Source: Adiantum capillus-veneris (taxonomy: Eukaryota > Streptophyta > Polypodiopsida > Polypodiales > Pteridaceae). Taken from it: DNA of 56,000 nt. Where the stretch lies: NCBI GenBank assembly GCA_014529385.2, contig CM043962.1, positions 52,227,905 to 52,283,904 on the forward strand. The letters are read 5' to 3'. Positions 43,798-56,000 of the stretch are shown in pieces. The notes beneath the pieces are model-generated. The model ran no database searches, was not told the DNA's origin, and was given only the letters and a program-made list of their open reading frames with translations. Each line of letters opens with the position of its first letter. The stretch's first letter is position 1. A program made the position numbers and the translations under genes.

Positions 43798-46700
43798 ATG
43801 GCGGAGGAAGGGAAGCTCAAGATTGAGAAGTTCAACGGCAAAAACTACCAACATTGGAAGATGCAGATTGAAGACTATCTCTACCAGAAGGACCTCTATT
43901 TGCCACTAGGCGGTCTTGCGAAGAAGCCCGCAACAATGGCAGATGAAGCATGGATTGTCCTTGATCAAAAGGCACTGGGAACAATCCGGTTAAGCTTGGC
44001 GTCAACGGTGGCCTTCAATGTTTCGGAGATGAAGACCACGGAGGACTTAATGAAGTCACTTGACGACTTCTACAAGAAACCATCGGCATCCAATAAGGTA
44101 TTTCTTATGAAGCGCTTTTTCAATCTAAAGATGGCAGAGAATGGTTCAGTTGCAGAACACCTAAATGACTTTAAAACAAACATAAGTCAACTTCGATCAG
44201 TGAAAATCAATTTCGATGACGAAGTGTGAGCTCTCCTTATACTATCATCTCTATCGGATAGTTGGGACAGCCTTGTGATGGCTGTAAGTAATTCTATCTC
44301 TGGCACAAATACTCTTAATTTTGATGATGTTGTGGGTGTTCTCCTAAGCGATGAAATGCGAAGGAGAAGCACAGGAGAATCATCAAGTGCTGCACTATCA
44401 GTGAAAACAAGAGGAAGGCTTAAGGAGAGGTTCAAAAACCAAAAGGGTCGTGATCGCTCAAGGCGGAGCAAGTCACGCACAAAGTCAGTTCTTGAATGTT
44501 GGAACTGCGGCAAGAAGGGCCACGTCAAGAAGGATTGCTGGTCCAAGAAGAAGAAGGAGACAGAGTCTCAAGACAACAAGCCAACATCGGAGGCCAATGT
44601 GGCAGGTAAAGTAGAGCAAGATTCTCTAATTCTCTCATTAGACAATGTGTCTAATTCCTGGATAGTAGATTCCGGGGCTTCATTCCATGTGACACCACAC
44701 AAGCAACATTTCCAAGACTACACCAAAGGTAATTTTGGGTATGTATACTTGGGAGATGATGAAGCTTGTGAGATTGTCGGCAAAGGTACAGTTTCTATCA
44801 AAACTGCTAACGGAAATGAATGGAAGCTTAAAGATGTTAGGCATGTTCCTTCTCTTCGCAAAAATTTGATCTCTACAGGACAATTGGATGATGAAGGTCA
44901 CAACATTGCATTCGGAAACAAACGGTGGAAGATCTCAAAGGGATCTTTGGTGGTTGCCAAGGGTGAAAAAGTCGGTACACTTTACTTATGTACTGTTAGC
45001 ACGCAACCTTCAGCTTGTGTAGCAACTACAGAAGTTGACAGTGCGGTGTGGCGCTACCGACTTGGGCATATGAGTGCCAAAGGAATGCAAATCCTTCAAA
45101 CAAAGAAGCTTCTACCAGGTTTGAAAGAAGTGGACTTAGAGTTTTGTGAAGATTGTGTTTATGGTAAACAAAAGAGGGTGAAATTTCAAAAATCGGGAAA
45201 TGAAAGAAAAAATAAAAAACTTGAGTTGGTTCATTCTGATGTTTGGGGTCCTGCAAGTACACCATCACTTGGTGGCTCATTGTACTATGTAACATTCATA
45301 GACAATGCGACTAGAAAAACATGGGTTTATGTCATGAAGAATAAATCCAATGTATTTTCCATATTTCAAAGGTGGAAAGCCTTTGTGGAGAATGAAACAG
45401 GTACCAAGGTTAAATGCCTCAGATCCGACAATGGAGGCGAATATTGCAGCCAAGCTTTTGAAAGCTTTTGTGCTAGCAATGGCATTCGGAGGCAAAGGAC
45501 AACCCCAAGGACACCTCAACAAAATGGGATTTCGGAAAGGATGAACAGGACAATCATGGAACGAGCACAAAGCATGTGGCTACATGCAGGCCTACCGCTT
45601 GAGCTTTGGGCGGAAGCTGTAAGTACGTCTGTGTACTTAATCAATCGATCACCCTCAACGGCATTGGATGGGGGAGTTCCAGAAGAGGCATGGACAGGTA
45701 AACCGGTGAATTATGCATTTCTCAAAGTGTTTGGGTGTGAGGCTTTCATGCACATAGATAGAAGCCTAAGATCAAAGTTAGATGCAAAGTCCAAAAAGTG
45801 TTTCTTCATTGGCTATGGAGAAGGAGACTTTGGGTATCGCCTATGGAATCCTGAAGATGGTAAAATCTTAAGGAGTAGGGATGTAATTTTTAACGAACAA
45901 AATATGTACAAAGATTACTTGGAAAGAAAACAAACAAAAGAAACAGGTGATGAGTACATGGAGCTTGAGGACGGTGAAGACTCAAGGACTGCAAACGGTG
46001 ACAATGTGCAACAACGTCAACCAAATGAGGAGCCTCAACCTATTCCCCGAAGATCTACAAGAGCAAGTAGACCTCCAGAAAGGTTTGTTCCTTCCTTCAA
46101 CCATCTCTTGATCTCAGATTCTGGAGAGCCGGAATCATATGAAGAAGCTATGTAACATGAATCCAAAGAAGAATGGACGAAGAGCATGCAAGTGGAGATG
46201 GACTCACTACATCGCAACCAAACATGGGAGTTGGTTGAGTTGCCTAAAGGTAAGCGGGCACTTCAAAACAAATGGGTGTACAAGCTAAAGGAAGAAGAAG
46301 GTGGGAAGAAAAGGTACAAGTCTAGGCTTGTGGTAAAAGGTTTTTCTCAAAAGAAAGGTATTGACTTCAATGAAATATTTTCTCCTGTTGTAAAAATGAA
46401 CTCAATTAGGCTTGTCTTAAGCCTTGTGGCTGCTCATGATCTAAATCTCGAGCAAATGGATGTAAATACGGCATTCCCTCACGGTGACTTAGAGGAGGAA
46501 ATCTACATGCTTCAACCAAAGAGGTATGAAGTAAAAGGTAAGGAGAAAATGGTTTGCAGATTAAAGAAGAGCTTGTATGGTTTAAAGCAAGCATCAAGAA
46601 AATGGTACTTGAAGTTTGATCGATGGATGTTGGATCATGGATTCACAAGATGCAACTCGGATCACTGCGTCTACACGGAGAATTTGGGAGATGGGAATTT

Positions 46701-47679
46701 CATCATCCTAATGTTGTATGTTGATGACATGTTGATTGCAAGTGCTACCATGCAGGACATCAAAGACCTAAAAGAGGAGCTGTCCAAATCTTTTTCAATG
46801 AAAGATTTAGGTGCTGCAAAGAGGATACTTGGTATGAAAATATCAAGGGACAGGACGAAGAAGACAATAAAGCTATCTCAAGAAGATTACATCAAGAAGG
46901 TACTAGAAAGGTTTGCAATGCAAAATGCAAAACCAGTTTCTACACCTTTGGCTGGTCATTATAAACTAACGAAGGATATGTGTCCAAAGACACAAGAGGA
47001 GATAGCCTATATGTCTAAAGTTCCATATGCTGCAGCGGTAGGCTCTCTAATGTATGCTATGGTCTGGACAAGGCCAGACATTGCACATGCAGTGGGAGTT
47101 GTGAGTAGGTTCATGGACAACCCAGGTAAAGAGCATTGGCAAGCTGTGAAGTGGATACTTAGGTATCTAAAAGGGACAACAACAAATGCTTTGTATTTTG
47201 GAGGAACTGATATTTTTCTAGAAGGGTATGCTGATGCAGATATGGCAGGTGACAAAGATACTCGAAGGAGCACTACTGGCTATGTGTTCACGGTTGGAGG
47301 CACAGCAGTAAGCTGGGCTTCAAAGCTGCATAAAGTGGTTTCACTTTCTACCACGGAAGCAGAGTATGTAGCAATGACGGAGGCAAGCAAAGAAATTCTG
47401 TGGCTTCACAGATTCTTAGAAGAGCTTGGATTCAAATAAGACAATTGTGTCTTGTACAGTGATAGCCAAAGCGCTATCCATCTTGCGAAGAACTCAGCCT
47501 TTCATTCAAGGACAAAGCACATTGAGGTGAGATATCACTTCATACGCACTCTTTTGGAAGAGGGACAACTAAAGCTAGGAAAGGTGCATACAAGTGAAAA
47601 TCCTGCAGACATGTTTACAAAGGTGGTCAACAAGAAGAAGTTGAGCTTTTGCTCATCTTCAATCGGCATTCAAGGATAA
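43798..47679 (+). pseudogene. Copia C gag-pol polyprotein, one frame with three stops
   Basis: The start ATG at 43798 ('MAEEGKLKIEKFNGKNYQHW') opens a UBN2-like Gag. The zinc knuckle is 'CWNCGKKGHVKKDC' (about 44500). Protease follows with 'WIVDSGASFHVT' (44660), GAG-pre-integrase with 'YRLGHMSAKGMQIL', and integrase with 'FIDNATRKTWVYV', 'LRSDNGGEYCS' and 'NGISERMNRT'. RT has 'LYVDDMLIASA' and RNase H has 'STTEAEYVAMTEA' and 'LYSDSQSAIHLA'. The same frame is kept throughout. The interruptions are a TGA at 44227-44229, a TAA at 46153-46155 and a TAA at 47437-47439; the terminal stop is at 47677-47679. Catalytic residues look complete. Confidence 0.96.
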
Positions 47680-47739
47680 GAAGCCAGAATGGAAAGCAGT
47701 CATAGGTTTGGTTTGGAGATCGGTCTCCAAGTGGGAGAT

Positions 47740-48441
47740 TGTTAAGTATGGAGCCTGATTTACCCTTGTAATTTTCAGTGGTAAAAGCGCACATTTGTAA
47801 GGCCCCCATTATGAGGAGAAGCCATAGTGCGTGAAGGAAAATCACTCATCGGAAACCAAAACTTTCACGGACAAGAATCAGGGGCAACTTTAAAGGCCTC
47901 GGGGGCCTGCGCCCCCGTGATTTTTTTTTCGTCGAAATATTATGGCCGAACGGCGGCCGGAAAGTGGTCGGAAAACAACCAGTCGGTTGGCCGGTGGCCG
48001 GTAGTCAATGGCCGATGGCCGGTGGTCGGAAGTCAATGGCCGGTGGCCGGTGGTCGAAAGTCAATGGCCGGTGGCCGGTGGCCGAATTCAATGGCTGGTG
48101 GCCGAATTCAAAAACGGACTTGTCTTCTCAAGGGCGGCCACACATGGGCGGGTTGGAGGGTCCGATTTGGACTTATTCGCACAAGGGCGGCTACACATGG
48201 CTGTCTCTCATAAGAGAGGGCAGCCCTTTTGGCCTATAAAAGGAGGCCATTTCTACACACATTTCATAGTGTGAAGTTGATGCAACAAGGTGAGTGTGAG
48301 GTGGTGAGAGTGAAGCAAGGCGGGAGCTCCATTAAGGGTATAATCCCTTTGTAAACTACTTCTTGTTTTGAAGTACTAAAGCCATTGAGTGTCTGGTTTC
48401 CCGTGGACGTAGCCCACATTGGGTGAACCACGTATATCGTG

Positions 48442-48476
<35 letters not shown>

Positions 48477-48560
48477 CTATAATCTCGTGTATATAAATCT
48501 GTCTCTCTCCATTAAGTAATCTACTCAATTATCTATTTAGCTACGTCTTATTTCCTAACA
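47740..48560 (+). repeat. 3' LTR of copia C
   Basis: 821 bp, preceded by the purine tract 'aagtgggaga' and followed by TSD GAGAA. Confidence 0.96.
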
Positions 48561-49603
48561 GAGAACACACACACTCACACAAGGCATGCCTAGTACAAAG
48601 AAAGCAAAAGGGACACTTGTCAAGTTCCCCCTCATGTTGCCCTCATGTTGTGCCTGAAGCCTATTGGTTGGCCAACCAAGGGGTCCAATGATAATTTAGG
48701 AGATTGAATAAATTTTCTTTGCATTTATCAAGTCCTTTCTCTCAAAGGGGAAAGGGGGACACTTGTCCCAAGGCTACCCTTGTTGCTTGGTATGACTCCT
48801 ACTTATGATTGGCTAGGCCTAGAGGGGTCCAATGAGCTTCAAGCATGAGCTACAAGGGGGGGTCAACCAAAGCTAGTAGGGGGCTTGCTTAGGGGGTATA
48901 CTCTCCCACACACACTCACACACACTCTCATTGTGTGAAGTGCAAAGTGCAAGATCTCCCTCTTCTTCTCCAAGCAAGTAAAGAGGTTAAGATCCTACAC
49001 CAACACTCTTGGCTATGGAATGTAGATCCAACCAAGAGCCATGATTCAATCCTTAAGATTTCCATCTTCTCCATCTTCATTACTATGCTATTATGTATGC
49101 TAGCAAGAAGAGTGATGATAAGTGAGGAACTAATTCTTTCTTCTATAAAATGTTTCTTCTTCCTCTTCCCTACCCTCATTCCCTGCTAGCTCTCTCCACC
49201 TTCAAAGGTGTTTGAGGTCTTGGGACTGTGGCTTAGGATAGTTAATGCTTTCCTCAAGGTTTATGTTATGCTCGTGATGCATGAAGCTTTCCATCTTCAT
49301 TGCATCACCTAGGTCACAAGGAACACAAAGATTGTATTGTAACAAGTCTCTCTTGATGGGAGAAATCATAATACAAATGCATATCGGAGGGGGGGGCGGC
49401 TCCACATAAATCCGGTCCTCAATTGTTGTCATGTTCTCTAAATTCTCTCTCTTGCAAAAGTATTTTTCATGCCAAGTTAACTAAATGCTATGTTTATGTT
49501 GCTAGCAGCAATTATGTTCACGCGTTATGCTCACAAAGTAATTTCACAAAAGTACTCTCTCTAATTTCCGCTACTCTCAAGTTAATAGGCCAATTCCATT
49601 ACA

Positions 49604-50655
49604 TTTCACATGTTTGTTTCATGCCATAACCACTCAATATATTCTTGAAGACATTTACAAACAAAAGCAAACTCTATTGCGTACCTCATCAAGTGTCCGT
49701 AGCACCTTGCCTTGCAGTGAAAGGGTAAGGAAATGAGCAAGCTTGATCATAATGAAAAACACCTTGATAGCACAAAGAGAACATATCAAAAGAGATATTA
49801 GCCAACAAAATATATGGGTACTTAATACACAGTTGGGTGCTTGAGTATCCTTGTATGGAGCCTTGTTCCTTAATCCAGAAGTGATCACATGCCTTGCATG
49901 TATGTGGACCAAGTTAAAGGGACATGACCAAGCTTGGAAATGTCAAAAGCTACTTGTCAAAAAAGCTATGCTATTTTCTAGCTTCTTTGATTTCGTAAAT
50001 CTTCTCTGCAGCTCCAACGAGAAAGGCATCCACAGTTGTAAATCCAAGGCAATCTGGCTTTGAGACCCTGAACCCTTTGCAAAGGATGATCCATTGTTTT
50101 TTTTTAAATATCATGAAATTGTGCCTAGGCCCTTGCATGCCATGAATTCCAAGTAATTAGGGCCTCTACCTGGTTGTGGGAGAGCTCCTCCAAAGGCGAC
50201 TCAACCAACTCGAGCTTCAAGGGATTCAAATACCTTTGGGGGTGTGAGTGAGCCCCTTAAAATTGTTTGGGAACCGGTCCTCACAATGGAAGGGTGCCCA
50301 AAATAGGGTGCCCTCATGTGGAAAAAGAAAACCTAAGATTGCCATGGCAGTGAGCGGATGCGCCAAGCAGCACAAAATAAGGGGGTTGATGAGGACCTCC
50401 TTTGGCCAAGTTCGAGTGATGAGAAATCTTCCCCTTTCCTAGGTGATTATGTCGATGCTAACCTCATCTCTTCTTGTGAAGGTCCGAGTTGCACCTCTCC
50501 TCATAAGGGGCCTTGCCCATATCGTGCACCAATTCTCGCCCCTTCCTTTCAAGAGAGTTTTCCCACGTCGATTCTGAGTTGTGGCCTTTCATTGTAATGG
50601 AGCTTGCCCATGGCCCAAGCTTACAGCTTGCTCACTACCCCAAGCCCACCATGAA
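49604..50655. other. Intergenic, no gene seen
   Basis: Short frames only. No domain recognised on either strand. Confidence 0.5.
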
Positions 50656-50657
50656 GG

Positions 50658-50659
<2 letters not shown>

Positions 50660-50702
<43 letters not shown>
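50660..50702. repeat. (GA)n microsatellite
   Basis: Pure GA repeat of about 43 bp. Confidence 0.96.
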
Positions 50703-50703
<1 letters not shown>

Positions 50704-50774
50704 AAGAAGGCAAGCATCCAAGCATGGCCCCCCGCATGCTTCATGCTTCTCTCCCTCTTCCATGGCCACCTTGA

Positions 50775-50786
50775 GCTTTGATACCA
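50775..50786 (-). promoter_or_regulatory. Possible minus-strand retrotransposon primer-binding site
   Basis: Minus-strand TGGTATCAAAGC, the same sequence as at 8632-8643, with a TATA-like 'cttatatatgg' about 60 bases upstream on that strand. The expected CA end of an LTR is not visible next to it, so this is tentative. Confidence 0.35.
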
Positions 50787-51637
50787 ATATAAGAGGTTGG
50801 GACTAGCACATGCACATCTCCACCCAACCATGCCATATATAAGCCCTTGTTCTACTAAATATAGACCCCTTAACCTTATGTGAGTCATGGTCCTTGGCCG
50901 CTTGACACTCATAGCTGATTTTCAAACATCAAGCCAAAAAAAAAGGTTTATCTTTTCTCTGCCTGAAGTACGGAAACACCACCGGAGGGCTCGACAATTC
51001 CCCGGTCAATCGATGAGCCACAAATTCTCTCTCTCTTTTCCTTGCCCCCGCCAAGGCCCATGTGGCCCACCAGCTCTGGCGGCACCCCTGGCCATGGCCC
51101 GTCACTATTCATCATTAGCCCCAATTTTTAAAACCACGACCGCAAGGACCAACCCCAAGAAAAGGAGAGCACGTTACCAAGAAAAACGATAAAAAGTTGT
51201 TTTTTTGAACATTCACCACCCCCTCTATGCTTAACCACCGGTGGGCTGCCACCAATTTGGCCACTTCCTCTCCATTATCACCAGAAGACAGAGGTCTCTC
51301 TCTCTCCTGTTCGGCTCCCCCAATCCACCACCACCTCTCTTATCCCTGCTCCTGTGTCACCTAGCCCCGCAGGGCGCATAAAACAAGTCCTCGCATGTCT
51401 TTCTTCCACTAGCGGGCCACCATGCATGAACCAGAGTCAATCTCTCTCTCTTGCATTATTTATACACACACACACTTTAACCATTTTTTTATTTCCTCTC
51501 TCTCTTACCCCTCGCTCGTCCATACTCCATCGGCTGGCCACCATACCTTACCCCTCCCTCTTTCCTCTCATCCACACTCCCTCGACCTCACTCTCCCCTC
51601 CCTCTCTCCCCTCTTGCTTTCCTCCACTGGTGGGCCA

Positions 51638-51791
<154 letters not shown>

Positions 51792-51882
51792 TCCTCACTA
51801 TCTCTCTCTCACTATCTCTCCCTCCATCGATTTACTCTCTCTCTTGCTCTCTGTGGAGACCACAGCTCGAAGGCGCATAATA

Positions 51883-52491
<609 letters not shown>

Positions 52492-52641
52492 AACACCGCA
52501 CGACACACCCTTCCCCCACCCCTCAACTCTCGCTCTTCCCATCACTCCCGATCTCTCCCCTCCCTCGTTCAGTTCATCCTTGGAGCGCAGATACGAGGCC
52601 TCTCTCTCTCTTACTCCTTATCCACACATACACATACACTA

Positions 52642-52658
52642 CCCCCCCCCCCCCCCCC
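52642..52658. repeat. Homopolymer C run of about 17
   Basis: A continuous C run within the low-complexity block; length may be affected by sequencing. Confidence 0.9.
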
Positions 52659-52692
52659 TCAATACCCCTCATCCCCTCCTCGTCTTCGTCAG

Positions 52693-52928
<236 letters not shown>

Positions 52929-53005
52929 AATCTCGCCCTCACTCACACACCCTCCTCACGCCATCTCTGTAGCAGGCAGCATGTTCAAAAAAAAAACCAT
53001 AATAT

Positions 53006-53008
<3 letters not shown>

Positions 53009-53099
<91 letters not shown>
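53009..53099. repeat. (AT)n microsatellite, about 90 bp
   Basis: Pure AT repeat just upstream of the copia D primer-binding site. It may lie inside the copia D 5' LTR. Confidence 0.96.
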
Positions 53100-53103
<4 letters not shown>

Positions 53104-53225
53104 TATATATATTTTTTGCCTTATATCCCCTATCCCATGCACACCCTTGCCGTATACACTCACACACTTATACGCACACACACCCCTATAAACACATAAA
53201 CACATACAACCCTAATTCCAACAAT

Positions 53226-53237
53226 TGGTACCAGAGC
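53226..53237 (+). promoter_or_regulatory. Primer-binding site of copia D
   Basis: TGGTACCAGAGC, similar to the initiator-Met tRNA PBS. It follows a plausible LTR end 'ttccaaca' (53216-53223). Confidence 0.75.
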
Positions 53238-53586
53238 AGGTTACTTCCTCCCAGGCTTAGTCGCCAACAGCTCCAGCACACTCTTGCTAGCTTTCTCCTA
53301 TTTCTGTGACCTTTGGCGAGCGTTCGCAGGTTGGCAAAAATTTTGGGTTAGCTCATAGAGCTGAGTCTGCTCAGATTTCTGATTTGGGCTCATTTTGGCC
53401 ACCGTTTCCACTACATGCAGGTCTGCACAAGCAATTATGTCATTTTGTGGAGAATTTTTGTCAGTGCCAAATACTGCATAACACGTCCCATACTGTCTAC
53501 TGTAGGTTGTGCTATATAGCACGTGCTAGTCTCACTCAATTTCTCCTCATTTCGGGCAGTATTCACATCAGGTGTAGGCATTTTCC

Positions 53587-54765
53587 ATGGCTGACAACAA
53601 CACATATGTGTTTAAGATGTTTGCTGCTGAGGACAGATTGGATGGGGACAATTACCCTATGTGGGCTTACATGATGCAACATGTTCTTGTGTCAAAGGGC
53701 GTCTGGAATATTGTGCAGGGCATTGATGTACGTCCTGGTTTTGAGGATGTAGGCAATGTTGAGGATGTTGCAGGTCTTGCTCCAAGGATTGTTGCTATTA
53801 GAGTTGTTTTCCCTACAGTAGAACAAGCTTGTTGGGATGTAAAGGATACGCATGCTCATGCATTCATTGCATTGTCTGTGAAGCGCACCATTACTCCTCA
53901 CATTCGTTCAAAGAAATGTGAAAAACACGCTTGGGATATTCTAGCAGGTCTTTATGCAAGCCGCAGTGACGCTAAAATTGCTTTGCTGCGTAAAGAGCTA
54001 GAGTCAAAGATTATGCATGAGGAAGATGATATGAACACTTTCCTTGCTGGTTTCAAGGATACCAATGAGCAACTTATTTCTGCAGGTGAAGTCATTTCAG
54101 ACAGTTTTCTTGTGCGGATTGTTCTTGATGCCTTACCAGATTCTTACCATACTTTTGCTAGTACTTGGAAACTTATGACCTAAGGAAATCCTAAAGTTGT
54201 CAAGTTTGATGAATTATGCACATTACTGTTGCAAGAGTCACTTTCCAAAAAAAACAAGACTAGGCAGCGTGCAGTTGAACAGGCTTTTATTGCTTCTCAA
54301 AGAAAGGGTGGTAACAACAATGCAACCACTTCTTATGGCTCTATTGCGAGTGGCAAAATTTTTGTTCCTAATGCTTCTGCTGGCAGCAATTCGTCTGGAA
54401 ATTCTAGTGATAAGGGCAAAAAGAAGATGCCTTGCCATTATTGTAAAGCTAATGATCACTTAATCAAGCAGTGTCCTAAGTTGAAGGCTAAAGAGGTGAA
54501 GAAGAAAGAGGGTGGTTCCACCGCAAATGCTGGTTCCACTACAAATGCAGCCATTGTTGAGTCTTCTATGAAAGGAGACTCTGATGCTAATGTTGATGCA
54601 GAATGGGCTTTTAGTGCAGAGTGCACTTATCTTGTTGTCCATGATGCATGCGTGTCAATTGTTGCAGATTCATATGTGTGGTATTTCAATAATGGTGCTA
54701 CAAAGCACATTACCTCACATCGTGAATTTTGCACCTCTCTTGAGTCTGTCCCTCATGGGAATTAA
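53587..54765 (+). pseudogene. Copia D gag and start of protease
   Basis: From the ATG at 53587 ('MADNNTYVFKMFAAEDRLDG') a UBN2-type Gag runs to a TAA at 54181-54183 and continues in the same frame. The zinc knuckle is 'CHYCKANDHLIKQC' (about 54433). The protease motif reads 'WYFNNGATKH' (about 54679), so the catalytic Asp is Asn. A stop lies at 54763-54765, after which the frame shifts. Confidence 0.9.
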
Positions 54766-56000
54766 TTCACTTGTGCCAACAATGCCTCTATCCGGTTTAG
54801 GAGGTTGGAAAGATTGTGCTTATTGCTGCAAATGGCAGTTCTTTCACACTTGTTGATGCACTTTATGTACCTGGGATCAAGAAGAATCTTTTACCTGTAT
54901 CTACACTTGCTAGACTTGGAGTTGTAGTCAAATTTGTGGATGACAGATGTACAGTTCATGATCTCAGTTTTGGTGATGAAATTGTTGCATCTGGCCTTTT
55001 GTGTTGTGGGTTGTATAAGCTCACTTTGTATGATAAGTGTGGACAAAATTTTGCAAATGCAGTTGTAGATTCAAGGGCTGTTTGAGATGTAAAACTATGG
55101 CATGCATGTTTTGGGCATCTGAATTTTGCCAATTTGCTGTGTTTGCAGAAATCTGATATGGTTGCTTCTTTGCCGCCTCTTGAAGCAACTGTCAAACATG
55201 TTTGTGAAGGCTGTATTTTGGATAAAATGCAGTATTCTAAGTTTCCAAAGGATGGTTCAGTTAGGGCCACATGCAGGTTGCAGCTTGTGCATAGTGATGT
55301 TTGTGGGCCCATGCAAACTCCATCCTTGGGAAATTACCCGTACTTCGTGACTTTCATTGATGATTACTCCAGGCATGCATGGGTATTTCCGCTTAAAACG
55401 AAGTCTGAAGTTTTTATGTACTTCAAACTATTTTTGGCTAAGACAAAAAATGTCTCGAAATGTACTATGGGCACCCTCCGTTCCGATCGAGGGGGGGAGT
55501 ATATGTCTCATGAATTTAATGCATTTTTGTCTAGTCGTGGGATAAAACACCAATGTACAATGCCTTATACGCCTCAGCAAAATGGTGTTGCTACGAGGGA
55601 AAACGGGTCACTTACTAAAATGGCACAATGTATGGTCAAAAGTCAAGCTTTGCCGCATTCTTTTTGGCTTGAGGCCATCATGTGTGCCACTTATGTACTT
55701 AACAGGTGTCCTACGAAAGCTTTGCAGTCTATTACTCCATATGAAGCATGGCATGATAAAAAGCCTTCTATTGAGCACACGCGTGTTTTTTAATGTTTGG
55801 CATATGCTTTGGTGCCACAAACACAGCGCAGAAAACTGGATGATAAGGCTATCAAATATATTTTTGTTGGTTATAGTGTTGAAAGCAAAGGTTACAAGTT
55901 GTATCATTTGCAAACAAAGCGTATGTTGGTTTCACGGGATGTAATGTTTGTGGAAGATTCTGTTCAGCCCTTGCTGTCATGTACTAGAGACAGTAATGTA
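54766..56000 (+). pseudogene. Copia D protease end, pre-integrase and integrase, partial
   Basis: After a shift, 'ALYVPGIKKNLLPVSTLARL' is the end of the protease region. A TGA lies at 55083-55085. The integrase zinc region is followed by the core, with 'HSDVCGPM', 'FIDDYSRHAWVFP' and 'LRSDRGGEYMS'. The NGVxER motif reads 'NGVATREN', so the catalytic Glu position is Thr unless a neighbouring Glu substitutes. A TAA at 55791-55793 is followed in the same frame by 'YIFVGYSVESKGYKLY'. The window ends within pol. Confidence 0.9.

Larger units (their letters stand above)
42887..48560 (+). mobile_element. Ty1/copia retrotransposon C, nearly intact, nested in the gypsy B LTR
   Basis: The LTRs at 42887-43724 and 47740-48560 (TGTTAAGTATGGAGCC ... 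TTCCTAACA) are nearly identical apart from scattered substitutions and a shorter CT array in the 3' copy. The TSD is GAGAA (42882-42886 and 48561-48565). The PBS is at 43727. A single reading frame spans gag to RNase H with only three stop codons. High LTR identity and the preserved frame make it the youngest datable insertion in the window. Confidence 0.97.
38628..49603 (+). mobile_element. Ty3/gypsy element B (chromovirus-like), internally deleted, with nested copia C
   Basis: The 5' LTR (38628-39614, truncated), pol remnants (39615-41994), a PPT-like 'aagagagagg' and the 3' LTR (42354-49603) form one element. Copia C is inserted in the 3' LTR. The flanks are TTTTA (38623-38627) and TTTCA (49604-49608), a target duplication with one mismatch. 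The LTR end, PBS, gag, protease and the start of RT are missing. The pol order RT, RNase H, integrase with a chromodomain-like tail places it near chromoviruses. It is not autonomous. Confidence 0.92.
42354..49603 (+). repeat. 3' LTR of gypsy B, split by copia C
   Basis: Segments 42354-42886 and 48566-49603 together align with the 1625-bp solo LTR. The split point coincides with the copia C target duplication GAGAA. Both ends match the solo copy (TGTCATAAAAT ... CCATTACA). Confidence 0.94.
53224..56000 (+). mobile_element. Ty1/copia retrotransposon D, 3' part beyond the window
   Basis: The PBS, gag, zinc knuckle, protease and integrase follow in copia order; RT and the 3' LTR would lie past 56000. 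The 5' LTR end is probably at 53223, but its start cannot be located without the 3' copy. The Gag differs from copia A and C ('DRLDGDNYPMWAYMMQHVL'), so it belongs to another lineage. Confidence 0.85.

Overview
The window is nuclear DNA from a land plant. It holds Ty1/copia and Ty3/gypsy elements with plant-type primer-binding sites, a CACTA (TNP2) and a hAT transposon, tRNA-like short repeats, very long CT/GT/AT microsatellites, and one spliced host gene of a plant-specific family. I cannot name the species. The repeat load would fit a large genome such as a fern, lycophyte or gymnosperm, but that is inference. There is no operon, CRISPR array or other prokaryotic feature.

Layout. 1-1.45 kb: decayed gypsy pol. 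1.5-8.6 kb: mostly unassignable AT-rich DNA with a decayed gag-like zinc knuckle near 5.6 kb. 8.6-10.4 kb: a minus-strand gypsy LTR with internal sequence on both sides. 12.7-13.83 kb: a minus-strand gypsy integrase followed in the same frame by a retroviral-type aspartic protease. 13.87-20.35 kb: a minus-strand CACTA element, split by a 1.6-kb solo gypsy LTR and loaded with short repeats and microsatellites. 20.5-27.6 kb: a kinase-like pseudogene cut in its catalytic core by a complete 5.3-kb copia element (A). 27.9-30.2 kb: a minus-strand hAT relic. 30.3-31.0 kb: a four-unit 154-bp tandem repeat.

33.35-37.04 kb, minus strand: the best host gene. It has five exons whose splice phases all agree, predicts about 821 residues, and resembles the plant basic, Ser/Pro-rich microtubule-associated (BPP-like) proteins. 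One intron is largely a short repeat plus its microsatellite tail, and a MITE-like foldback lies about 350 bp upstream of the start codon. 38.6-49.6 kb: an internally deleted chromovirus-like gypsy element (B) whose 3' LTR was later hit by a nearly intact 5.7-kb copia element (C). 50.6-53.1 kb: massive CT arrays separated by duplicated spacers. 53.2-56 kb: a third copia element (D), running off the window.

The target-site duplications and nesting give a relative order of events: the CACTA element is older than the solo LTR inside it; the kinase-like gene is older than copia A; gypsy B is older than copia C. Nearly every retroelement frame is interrupted, so the only convincingly intact protein-coding gene is the BPP-like one.
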